This document shows positions 47,577 through 58,383 of a stretch of 64,000 nucleotides of DNA, piece by piece. The position numbers were made by a program, and so were the translations under genes. Each line of letters starts with the position of its first letter. The stretch's first letter is position 1. The notes below the pieces were generated by a model. The model saw only the letters and a program-made list of their open reading frames with translations, made no database searches and had not been told where the DNA came from. The stretch comes from Calycina herbarum (lineage: Eukaryota; Ascomycota; Leotiomycetes; Helotiales; Pezizellaceae), in contig LLEY01000003.1 in the NCBI GenBank assembly GCA_001414485.1, positions 744,001-808,000 on the forward strand. The letters are read 5' to 3'.

Positions 47577-48016
47577 GCTTAACAAAACTCTAAAGCCGCT
47601 GTGAGACACGGAGCTATGGGGGAGTGTACTCGTGGAGTTAGAAGGTCCGAATAAGATAAAAAGAGAGTTAATGTCGTAAATGTAGGTGCAGGTGGTCTTG
47701 CGGGGAAGAAACCTAGTGTAGTCGACCTAAATCCCGGGCTGCTAACCTAGCATTGTTAGACACGTGATAGTACCAAGCCAGACCCCCAAAGTTTGAAGCA
47801 GAATAATGAATAGAGTGTATTTATTCATGTATCTCTGTCTATCTAAAAAAAATTATTCAAGGCGAAGGATACGGTACAATACCCTTAAGGTTCCATCTCA
47901 GTAACGAGGTAGGTCACGTGATACGGGTGAGAATTCCATTGACCTGGGAGGTAGGCCAAGTTCTTCATAAATAAAAATGTGATGCTACATCTACTCTGAA
48001 ATTGATAGAATCCTAA
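47577..48016. other. Intergenic region upstream of the regulator
   Basis: 440 bp between the oxoprolinase stop and the regulator start. It holds the regulator promoter and oxoprolinase 3' UTR. A CACGTGA motif occurs twice (47.76 and 47.91 kb). No other gene is seen. Confidence 0.5.
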
Positions 48017-51000
48017 TTACGCCGAATCCCCCAAACTCCGAATAAGTTCAACAGTACCATTTGCAACGGGAATGAACTCCGTCTTGTTCTTACTCGTTTC
48101 TTCAACTCCCGCCTCTTTCTTCTCTCCTTTGAACCCATATCCTCCTCCACCAGGAGTGTTAATTATAACACGATCCCCAGCAGAAACAGCAACCGAATTC
48201 TTTCCTCCAAGATTGATAGTGCGCCCATTGCCCTTGATCCACTGGTTAAGGCCTCGTTTACCAGGATCCCCTCCCTTCATCCCATAAGGAGCGAAACTTC
48301 TCCGTTCTGACAAAATCGAAGCAGTCATGGGTATCCGGAACTCAACATCGCGAATAATCCCATCACCACCACAATACTGTCCATCACCGCCACTCCCAGG
48401 TCTCAATGAGAATCCCCGTAGAACAACGGGATATCTTCTTTCCAGGGACTCGGGATCCGTGATTCTGGTATTGGTCATATTCGTGTGCACACCACTCGTT
48501 CCGTTCCAAGTCGGGCCCGCACCGGAACCACCACAAATGGTCTCGTAATAACCGAACCCCTCTTCTCCATTAATACCGAATGTAAAGTTGTTCATACAGC
48601 CTTGACTGGCTGCCATAGCACCGAATGCTTTGAAAATCACGTCGACCAGACGTTGCGATGTCAACACGTTACCGGCACAGACAGCAGCTTCCGGATTTGG
48701 GTTGAGTAACGATCCATCCGGCACTATAATCTTGATCGGCTTGATGCATCCTTGATTCAGGGGAATATCGGATTTCACGAGACAGCGCAATGAATAAATA
48801 ACGGCGGAATTGCAGATAGCGATTGGGGCATTCCAATTGCCGTAGACCTCTGGACCGGTGCCTGTGAAGTCGAATACAGCGAATCCATCCTGATCGATAG
48901 TGATTTTGAGACAAATAGGTGTGCCATCATCCATGTGATCCATTGCTTCTAGGACGTTTCCGGTTGTTTTGGCAGCTTCTTTGAGAAGATTTCGGATTGC
49001 CAGTTCTGCTGAATCTTGAATGGCCTTCATGTAGTACTTGTTCAAGTCAGCATTGGATTCAAACCCCACGATCAGAAGGAATACATACCAATACGACATC
49101 CATGGTATATTCTGTAATTAACTGATGGATCAATTTGATGCCGGTATGGTTTGCGGCGGCCTGCGCCTTCAAATCCGAGATGTTGTCGGCCAAGCATCGA
49201 GTGCCACTGCATCCCGGGTATTTCGCTGGTTCTTCCAGCATGATCTTTGTTAATTCCTGCTCCGCGAAAACACCATTCCTGACAAGAAGAAATGAATCTA
49301 AATAAGCTCCCTCTTCCCAAAGTTCCCGTGATGTTGGCGGCATAGAGCCAGGGAGGGTGCCGCCCACATCCGCATGATGCCCACGACTCGCAGCCCAGAA
49401 AATTATATCCTTTCCTCCTGCTTCAAACACGGGGGTAATAACTGTGAGATCTGGAAGATGAACACCACCTCGTTCTGGAGCATTTGACAACAGTACATCA
49501 CCATCCTGGAGCTTTCCTCTCCACTGGTCGATCTGGCCCCGTACAGCGAATGCCATACTTCCAATCATGGCAGGAACGTGAGGTGCATTAGCTACGAGGT
49601 CCCCTTCTGGTGTAAAAATTGCACAACTGAAATCCAGCCGTTCTTTGATATTGGCGCTGACACTGGTCTTTTGAAGTACCCGACCCATTTGCTCAGCAAC
49701 TCCGAAGAAACGATGTCGGAAAATGGAAAGTTGGATGGGATCCAATGTATCCGAGCTGATCTTTGCTTGTACCTGTGCCACAACGTCTATCACGACCATC
49801 CGGCTCAAAATAGTTGCCACTGATTCTGGATTCACGAGAATAGTCTGGGTTTTGTCAATCAATAGAGCAGGCCCTGTGAGTTTGGTTCCAGCTTTTAAGG
49901 TCTCGAGTTTGAAGACTGGGGTTTGGACCCAGCCAAGCTGGGTAAAATAGGCGGATTGTGTATCTGTTGTTTTGGGTGGTGAAATGGTCTCTGAGAAGTT
50001 TTTCAGTTCTTCAAATATTGAGTTCTCTTCAGAAATTGAGCTCTTTCCGATTGCACGCACTCGAAGTTCGTCGACAAGGATTGACCGGTTTGTAGGGTTG
50101 AAGCCAAATTCTCGGAAGTGGTTTTCGATAAAATGTTCGCGGCTGTCTATTTTTGGGTCCCCGGTGATCGTTAGGCATGTGTCGGAACCATCGTACCTCA
50201 TGCTGAGGAAGCGCTGATACTCTACTAGACCATTGAAGCCACCTTCTTTGAGGTTTTCCCCCGCCTTTTCTTGCAGTATGTCAAGATCTGCTGCAATAGT
50301 AGCTGAGCTAGCCAGGTCGAAAGTCTTCGCGCATGGAAGTTGTTCTTCGTGAACCACCTCGGCCAGGCCGATGCCATATGCAGAGAGAATAGAGCTATAC
50401 TTGTGTACCAGGACCCTACGGATACCCAACCCTTCGGCGATTGAGCAGGCATGCTGGCCACCAGCTCCACCGAAACAAGCTAGGTCGTGTTTGCTAGTAT
50501 CATGACCTCGACCTTCAGTCAAAGTCCGAATGGGGCCACACATTGCAACATTAGCTATTTGAATGAATCTGCAATACAGTTAGTAAGAACAACAGTCCAC
50601 AGATCAGGAACCATACCCATCTGCGATTTCCTCTAGTGAGAATGGTTTGCCAGTTTCTTTGTTGATGACATCTGCAATCTCCTGGAGCCGTTTTACTGAT
50701 GCCTCGCGGTCCAACGGTTCATTTTCATTCGGCCCAAAAACTGAAGGAAAGAACTGGGGTACCAGCCTTCCCAAAAACAGATTTGCATCAGTGACTGTGA
50801 GAGGGCCACCTTTGCGATAACACGCAGGACCTGGATGTGACGATGCGCTCTCAGGGCCAACTGTCAGAAGAGCGTTTTGCCACGTCAAAATTGAACCTCC
50901 ACCTGCGGCAATAGTATTGATATCGAGTTGGGGACTCTGGACGACCACACCAGCTGTGGTTGTCTCAAATATGTGTTCTAGATAACCATCGTATCTGCTG

Positions 51001-52578
51001 ACATCGGTGCTCGTTCCGCCCTATGAATGTTAGAATATTTGGGGAAAATTGTCCATGGAGTGGCTCACCATATCAAAACCAATTACAGGAACTGGGTTCT
51101 CTGGGTCATATGAGGTTTGAGCATATCCAACCACCCCTCCAGCTGGCCCTGACAGAATTGATTTGAGGCCAGACAGTCTGAATATTGTTAGTATTTTGAT
51201 TGTCCAGCAAAACTGTGATGGACTGTGGACATGAGTCTTACTTCTTGTATGGAACCAGTCCGCCATCAGACTGCATAAATTCAATCTTCGTCTCACTATT
51301 ATCAAGATCATGAAAGTTGCTTGTAAAGGTATCCAGATAGCCTTGGATTGCCGGTGTAAGATATGCATCGACAGTTGCCGAGTTCCCTCTTGGTACAATT
51401 TTCGTTCTTTGGGAAACTTGACTTGAAAGAGAAACGTGCTCAAATCCGGCTTCTCTTGCAAGATCCAGAATTTGCATTTCGTGGTCTATGTAAGTGTATG
51501 AGTGCATCAAACACACAGCGAGAGCTTTGTAGCCCTCTTCGAAAAGGCTCTTGAGATCTTGTCGAATTTTCTCGAGATCTTCTTGAAGTTAGCATTCTGA
51601 AAATATAAAATATGTTGTACTTTGCCTACCTAATGATTTCAAAATGTGTACGGTTTCCCCTGTGATGCCAATCGCAGTCTTAGAAACGGCTGGAAAATTG
51701 AAAGATTGCTTTGCCCTTCCGGACTCTGTGCATTGCTCCAGAACTACACGTTCGGAGACTTCAATAACTTTTGAGTACAATACATCCGGCTTTCTGATCG
51801 CGAGGTCAAACATATGTGGCCGTGACTGATTTCCAATATGAAGGAGATCCTAGTGCGTAAATCAGTACGGAATTCATGATTTTGAAATATTGAAGCAATA
51901 TCTTTAGATAGATAGATAGACAAGAAGCAATATTTCCTATAATCTTGCTGTCCGTGTAAGATTTAAAGAAAACCAAAAAAAGCACCTCGTGAGCGGGGAG
52001 AACGCAAGGTCTTTAAGACTTGAGTTGGGTCCTGGGTCTTGGTCGTTCCTTCCTGTCTTGTGGGATCTGCAGGCGCTTGCGGCAAGAATTGCTTCGTTGG
52101 TGTTGTGTCTAGCAAGAAGAGAAGGAGCGACCTAGGGTCCGCACCTAACCCGGAGTACAACCTGAGACGAGCATATGGGTGTCTCATATAGTGAACGTAC
52201 TTTAAAGCCTTCTGTAATTAAAAGCGCGGTTCGCTCTCCTTTTCTCTCAAGTAAAGCATTTGTTGCTACCGTCGTTCCCATTCGGATCCATTCAATATCA
52301 GTGAGGTCCAGTTTGGACCGTCGCGGAACCGTTTTGCCATAGTGTTGCTCCAATACTTGCCGAATGGCCTCTGATGGTGCATCTGCATAGTTTCGAGGGT
52401 CTACTGAAAGGATTTTGACGACTATGTCGTCTTTTCCCGGTACTTTGGCAACACAATCGGTGAAAGTTCCACCGCGATCTTCAAAAAGAGGGGGTCAGTG
52501 AGATGTGGCTGGAGGATCACGTGCACGAAGGGAATGTGGCTTACCGATTGATATACGGAGGCCAGGTTGTTCAAGCAT
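48017..52578 (-). CDS. 5-oxoprolinase / hydantoinase A-B type ATP-dependent lactamase
   Basis: Eight exons (52578-52545, 52478-52201, 51849-51630, 51581-51242, 51177-51069, 51020-50617, 50568-49089, 49036-48017) sum to 3885 nt in frame for 1294 residues, the normal eukaryotic 5-oxoprolinase size. The N-terminal hydantoinase A half has [88 protein letters not shown] and [18 protein letters not shown]. The C-terminal HyuB half has [55 protein letters not shown] and [15 protein letters not shown]. It hydrolyses a cyclic amide such as 5-oxoproline with ATP, releasing glutamate or an analogue. The close paralogues acting on hydantoins cannot be excluded. Intron 2 (52200-51850) is 351 bp, far larger than the others. 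It is divergent from the flavin monooxygenase gene. Confidence 0.9.
51850..52200 (-). other. Oversized intron 2 of the oxoprolinase gene
   Basis: Donor GTACGT after GGCTTTAAA and acceptor ACGCACTAG before GATCTCC; both flanking exons match the family reading [18 protein letters not shown]. At 351 bp it is several times longer than the other introns (about 45-75 bp). It contains a TAGA/TATC microsatellite (about 51.90-51.92 kb) and GC-richer sequence at 52.00-52.15 kb that may be an inserted fragment. Confidence 0.7.
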
Positions 52579-53029
52579 CTTTGAAATTTAGTCGGAAAAT
52601 TGACGCTCAAGATAAATTATCAGCTCGATATCGTCGTATGAAATCGAGGATGCCTTTGTATATTATGTTCTCGGCATAGTGAGAAGTAGCCCTTTGATCC
52701 GTCTTAGCAAGATGCAACGACTGGCTATGGAGGGGTACGCATGTCGCCCCTCGATTTCGAAAGTGGAGGAAAGGTGGAAGGTTGGAGGTGGAGCCCCACA
52801 AACTCTTGTGGAGGTGGTGTTTCTCGAATAACAACCATCACAAATGGATGGATAGAGGGGGACCAAGGGTTCCCTGATGAGTTCGTTTGATCCTTCTCAA
52901 TGGTGGTGGTGGTGGTGGAGGGAGCTCAATTCATACTAAAGGTGCGTATCTTTCTTCTTTTTGTCCACCATACTTCCCTGACCAAGTGAACTTCAGTTCT
53001 TCATACAAATACCCTATTCCATCACCATC
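52579..53029. promoter_or_regulatory. Divergent promoter region of oxoprolinase and flavin monooxygenase genes
   Basis: 451 bp between two divergent start codons. It contains a (GGT)n run at 52.90-52.92 kb and a CT-rich tract (TCTTTCTTCTTTTTGTCC) at 52.95 kb upstream of the monooxygenase. Co-regulation is plausible. No operator was identified. Confidence 0.55.
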
Positions 53030-55061
53030 ATGTCTCCTTCTGCCATTGTTGAGGGTTCAGACCTGGAAAATATCAAAGTGAAGGAGACACTTATCAATGC
53101 CGAGAGCAAATCTCATGTCAACGGAAATGGCCAGGCAACTACAAATGGCCTTCCCGCAACAGAAGAGCCTTACACCATTCTTGAACAGCCAAATCGAAAA
53201 GGTCGAAAGATTAAAGTTATCACCATCGGTGCTGGAGCGAGTGCATTGAATTTTGCACATGACATCGATACCTCTCCTTTCGATGTTGATCTCACAATTT
53301 ATGAGAAGAATCCAGAGATAGGAGGTACCTGGTATGAAAACAGGTACGTTATTCAACATTAATTTGACTTGTCCAATACTAATTGAAATTTGGAGATATC
53401 CCGGTTGTGCATGTGACATCCCGTCCGTCAATTACCAGCTCTCATGGGCACCTTCAGCACACTGGTCCTCATAGTAAGATTCATTCTCCGCTATAAATAT
53501 CCTTGCTTACCAAAATAGCTATTCTTCTGCTCCCGAAATCCTACAGTATTTCAAAACACTAGCCGATGAGTACAAATTACGGCAGTACGTCAAGCTTAGC
53601 CACAAAGTTGTTGGTGCTTGGTGGAAAGAGGAAACTCAGGAATGGCATGTCAAAATTCAACGAGGCGAAGACCCTGGAGATGTTATCGATGACAAGTGCA
53701 ACATCTTGGTCAATGCAAGTGGTGTTTTAAAGTGAGTTCCGGTCACGCTCAGTGAATCTCAATTTCTGACTTTGGAACAGCAAGTGGAAATGGCCTGCTA
53801 TCAAGGGCCGAGAGTCGTTCAAGGGGCCAATGCTTCACAGCGCAAACTGGGATTCTAATGTTGATCTCAAAGGGAAAACCGTTGCTATCATCGGCTCAGG
53901 TTCAAGCGCTGTCCAGATTGTACCGAACATTCTTCCGGAAGTGAAAGCTCTGAAGTGTTTCGTCAGATCCGAATCCTGGGTAACTGCTGGATTCGGCTCG
54001 AATTTTGCTGGCAAGGACGGCGGTAATTTCAAATATACCGAGGAACAGAAGAAGCTTCTCGCGACAGATCCCAAAACCTACCTACGATACAGAAAGAATA
54101 TCGAGTCTGAGCTCAACTCGCGATTTCGCTTCATCCTCAATGGTTCTGAAGAGCAAACTACCGCACGAGCATTCGCTGAGAAAGAGATGAGAAGGAAATT
54201 GGAGAGGAAACCATGGATTGCAGACGCCATTGTACCCAAAGATTTTGCAGTAGGTTGCCGTCGTCCCACACCAGGAAACGGTTATCTGGAAGCACTGTGT
54301 GAAGACAACGTCGACTTGATTCAAGGCACAATCACCGAGATCACATCCAAAGGAATCAGAACTGCCGACGGGGTTGAGCATGAAGCAGACATAATCATTT
54401 GTGCAACCGGGTTCGATGTCAGCTGGAAGCCTCATTATCCCACAATTGGCCGCGAGGGAAGAAGTTTAGCGGAGGAGTGGAAAGACGTACCCAGTACCTA
54501 TCTTTCTATCACCGTTCCCCATTTCCCCAACTACCTTAGTAAGTTCAAAACCTGGCAATATATTTGGGAAATTTGCTAACCAATGATCCAGTTTTCAACG
54601 GCCCATTTGGTCCTTATGGTCACGGCTCTTTCCTTCCAATTACCGAGGTCCTCTCAAAGCATTTCTTGCAAATTATTGAGAAGATGTCAATGGAATTCAT
54701 GACCTCCTTCGCCCCAACCGAAGCCGCCGTGGCTGATTTCGCAGAGCACCGTCGCACATTTATTCCTCGTACCGCGTGGTCATCGCCTTGTCGCTCATGG
54801 TTCAAGCAGGGCACTACTGACGGCGAGGTGATGATGTGGCCAGGAAGTAGAATTCATTTCTTCGAGAACATGAAGGCCCCAAGATGGGAAGATTACGAGA
54901 TCAAATACGAGAAGAAGAATCGATTCTGGTATCTTGGAAATGGGTTCAGTGAGAGGGAGTTTGATGGAAGGGATCTTAGTTGGTATTTGGGATTGTTGGA
55001 TGGGAAGGATGAGCAGCCGGAGTTTGTGAGGGAGGATATTAAGGAGTTGTTGCAGTTTTGA
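53030..55061 (+). CDS. Flavin-containing (Baeyer-Villiger-type) monooxygenase
   Basis: Five exons (53030-53343, 53396-53473, 53519-53731, 53781-54538, 54592-55061) join in frame to 610 residues. After a hydrophilic N-terminal extension of about 60 residues, an FAD-binding Rossmann motif ITIGAGASALNFAHDI appears. It is followed by EIGGTWYENRYPGCACDIPSVNYQ, the BVMO fingerprint-like FKGPMLHSANWD (F-x-G-x3-H-x3-W), and the NADPH-binding GSGSSAVQIVPNI. CATGFDVSW near residue 440 is the conserved ATG segment. These enzymes insert oxygen into ketones or N/S-hydroxylate substrates using NADPH and FAD. The sequence fits the cyclohexanone/steroid-type clade of fungal monooxygenases. Its substrate is unknown. 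It lies divergently next to the oxoprolinase and may act first or last in the same pathway. Confidence 0.9.
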
Positions 55062-55258
55062 GATTTTGTAGTAGTTTTATCGAATCTCTTTGTTTTATGA
55101 ACTCGCAAAATGAATGAACTTCAGAGCTGCATACGTTCAAGATTGCGTCTCGATACCATCATCTGAACGCATTTCTCAACATCCCTCGTTCTGACTATTT
55201 ATTGGGCTGTACATCGTCAAATTGACGGTTTCGAAATCTAATAACGGAGGACGCGGTT

Positions 55259-55507
55259 AAAAGTATGGAGAATACAGGGCACTACGCCATAATGCCCTGT
55301 AATGGTGCCCTGAAGCCGCAATCTGGCATGAGCGCTGTACTTCAGTGGATCTCCCTGTAAATTAGCTCCTATATTATCTCCTATAGGCTCGCTTACCCCT
55401 ATGGCTTCAGGGTAGTGACGCCTTTTTACAGGGTGATGGCGAATCAGAAGCCTTTAGGGCAGTTTATAGGGCATTACATCGCACTGCCCTGTATTCTCCA
55501 TACTTTT
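55259..55507. mobile_element. MITE-like element with 23-bp perfect terminal inverted repeats
   Basis: 249 bp. The left end AAAAGTATGGAGAATACAGG (continuing GCA) is exactly complementary to the right end. There is no coding capacity. The inside repeats CCCTGTA/ACAGGG words, giving sub-terminal repeats. No RIP. The target duplication is not obvious (GGTT to the left, GACA to the right). Confidence 0.8.
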
Positions 55508-55798
55508 GACATTTAAGATTAACCCAGATTCCCCGCGATAAAAGTAATCATCACATGGCAGGGTCCTGATCTGCCACACTGGGGCAAAGATGATATGCTG
55601 ATGGTAGAGGTTGTGTCGAGAGGAGTGCTGCCAACTTCTCGTTGGCGGTCGCTCCTACCATAAACCACCGCGCCTTCCATTATTAGAGTCCTGACTCCGA
55701 GGCCACTTTATTGACCCCTCCTCCTCCTTTCTCTTTCTTCGAGCATCTCAACACACCTCTTCCTCTTGTTTTCTTTCTCCGAACATCTCAGCGGAAAA

Positions 55799-57080
55799 AT
55801 GGATGAACCATCGTCGCTCTCGTACTTGGATTCGCCAAAATCCAAGCTCACACCGCAAGGGATTGTGACCGTTTTCTATAGCGTTTACACCTATTGGGCA
55901 GCAGGCGTACTACCAGAGAAACCCATGGACATACGCTTGTAGGATTCGGATTTCAGAAAATTGGACCTGACCATCGATCTACGAGATCATGTTGCCAGTG
56001 AGTGTGACCGGATTTGCGTAGGGACTATGAGAGGAGGGTTTGTATTCCTGCATGATTGTCCCCGCATTATCTGCTAACAACATGGAATTCCAATTTCCAG
56101 ACCAGGGTCCATCATATGCCAGAGTTTTCCAAGTCGATAGCGAGTTGCCAGTAGCGGTAAATATGATATACGTTTAGCTTTTCGCTATCAAATATAATCA
56201 ATAGCATCAACCACAGGGCACATCCTCCAACACCGCCTTGAGCCAAACATCGGCGCTATTCCTACCAACCCGGACGGCAGGGAGCCACGAGGCAAATGAC
56301 ACCGAGACGGTCACCCGTAAACAAGTCCACGCCATGATCGCAACCTTCAGAGAGACCTATACAAACTTCGGGACGTCCCTGTTTCCCACATCCCAGGCCA
56401 AATAATAAAATTGGAAGATGGGAATAAGACCTCCCAAGATGGTATTACCAAACCGAAACAACACCGACCCCAACGCAACGACTTGCCCCCTAGTGGAGGA
56501 CCTAGCCGCCGTGATGTACGTTCCTTTTCTTTACCATTTTTACTACAAGAACTATAGCATCCTAACAATATAGAATAGGCGGTCTCAACTCAGCAGGAAA
56601 GACCTGCACCGCATGGACACCGTCCGTCCGCTATGAGGCGTGACAAAATCAACACTAATAAAAATAATCGAACCGCAGAGCAAATACAACTTAAGTATGC
56701 AGCACAGTTCGAGGGGACCCGTGGGCTAAGTCGAGCGGAAATGGAAAGATTGGACATGACCATGACGCCCGGTAAGTATACCTCTGTGGGGACATTAATG
56801 GTGGAACATACAACACAGCAGTCGAAGCAGGCACCACCACCGACCCCCCGAGAATCTCTAACCGGTGAGTACTTGCTGTCAGAAAATGGAAGCCTATCTG
56901 ACATTTGCATAGCGAGTACGTACACAGCCAGCGAGGCGAATGGCACCAAACGTATATACCACGGTACCCGAGGTACTGGCGCCACAATGCTAATAGAATC
57001 TCAACCCGGCTAGAAGATTCTAAGGTCGCCATCGATGACAAGTTCTCTGAAGAGAGTGTCGCCAAAGCTGGCCGGGCGCC
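55799..57080 (+). other. Possible hypothetical or broken gene
   Basis: An ATG at 55799 follows a long CT-rich tract (TTTCTCTTTCTTCGAGC at 55.73 kb), as at fungal promoters. It opens MDEPSSLSYLDSPKSKLTPQ and continues VFYSVYTYWAAGVLPEKP, then meets a stop at about 55938. Further open pieces follow, including 56633-57013 (126 codons, MRRDKINTNKNNRTAEQ...). Intron models can be imagined but none is convincing. No family is recognised. It ends where the AT-rich island starts, so the gene may have been truncated by a transposon. Confidence 0.3.
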
Positions 57081-57109
57081 ATAGCAACCCCTCCTCACTT
57101 AGTGGAACA

Positions 57110-57600
57110 TATTAGGGATTTACTTACAACATATCTAATCCTATTACTAAAGAAAATCTAAAATTAAACCTAAGTAAAATCGGTTATAAGAATAAAGTAT
57201 ATAACCTAGTTGAAAAAGTTAAGAATATTATAACTAGTTACGATATAACTTTATCTTTAAGTTTAAGAAGTATAAATTAATTAGTGTAAAATGAATTAAG
57301 GAAATAAATTATCTTATCTCGCTTAAATAATTAAAAAGATTATCTTTATTTATAAAAAATATAATCTTAATAAGCTTCATTTATTCACTTTAAAAATAGT
57401 GAAATAATAAGATTTTGTAAAACCTATAGAATAACAGAAATTTTCAAAATGTTTTATAATAAAGTTGAAGTTATAAATAGCTTGCTTTGTTTCTGAAAAC
57501 TACTTAAGTAACTACTTTACTTAAGATTAATAGAAAAATGAAAAGGAACAAAGAATTATGTAGAGATAATTAAAAGATAGATAGTATGATTTCTACCTTA
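57110..57600. repeat. RIP-like AT-rich island
   Basis: About 490 bp of very AT-rich DNA with abrupt edges, lacking open frames. The composition is TA-rich and CA/TG-poor like the 1-25 kb block, so it is probably a mutated transposon fragment. The parent family is not recognised. Confidence 0.6.
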
Positions 57601-58380
57601 AAGCTACTTTTGGCGAAATTGAGAGAACCGCAGTGTAGAGAATAGTCGATTTTGATTTCATAAAACTAACCACAGTCACCCACCTCCATTTAAAATCCCA
57701 AATGCATCCGAACGTTTTATAGTCCCTTACCTCACTCTGGCGGCTCAAAACCATTGGATCGGGCAACCGGTATGTCCCTGACGCTAGGGAGAAGACCGAG
57801 AAGGTTATACTTTCTCCACCACGAAGCAATCGTACGACAGGCAACTTGCTCTGGGATGGGAGTAGTGGTGTTGGTAAGGCCGGCGGTCTGGTTGCACCTC
57901 GTGCGGACGGGCGATTTGTGGGTGCATATTGTCGAGAGTTCTAAGATACGCCATTGCCGCTTAGTTGTCGGGTAGATTGGTTGTTGGTAGAGGGAGACGC
58001 ATTTGAGAAGTTTTGGTTATGGCAGGTGTGTTGGGATTGGTTGCTGGCAGAGGTATAGCGACTATTCGACGTTGCTACCACTCGTGCATTTGCTGCTGCT
58101 TCATACCGCGCGGCGATGTTGTTCTGAGATGGAGGTCCTGCCCCTACAATCTCCAGGCTGGTGAAAAATTTCGTGTCCCTTGTAACCATGGACTAGAAGC
58201 TATTCAGTCGTACTAAATGTTTCTCGTAATGCTCGACCATACATGATAGAATCGAATTTTCGATTCGTTCTCCCGACGCCCTCACACTCGAAACCAGCAC
58301 AACAGAGTCGCCAGTAACAAACCCCCTCCTTGAATTGATAGCCGGTATTCTCGTTTATCCGGCTTCTGGGAAGGTCCCTA
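57601..58380. other. No supported gene
   Basis: Mixed composition with several overlapping short frames on both strands (up to 83 codons). None carries a known motif or a convincing start and splice pattern. Confidence 0.4.
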
Positions 58381-58383
58381 TCT

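Noticed and set aside
37444..55061. Secondary-metabolite cluster
   Set aside because: A flavin monooxygenase, transporter and regulator are present, but no polyketide synthase, NRPS, terpene cyclase or prenyltransferase backbone. A catabolic cluster fits better.
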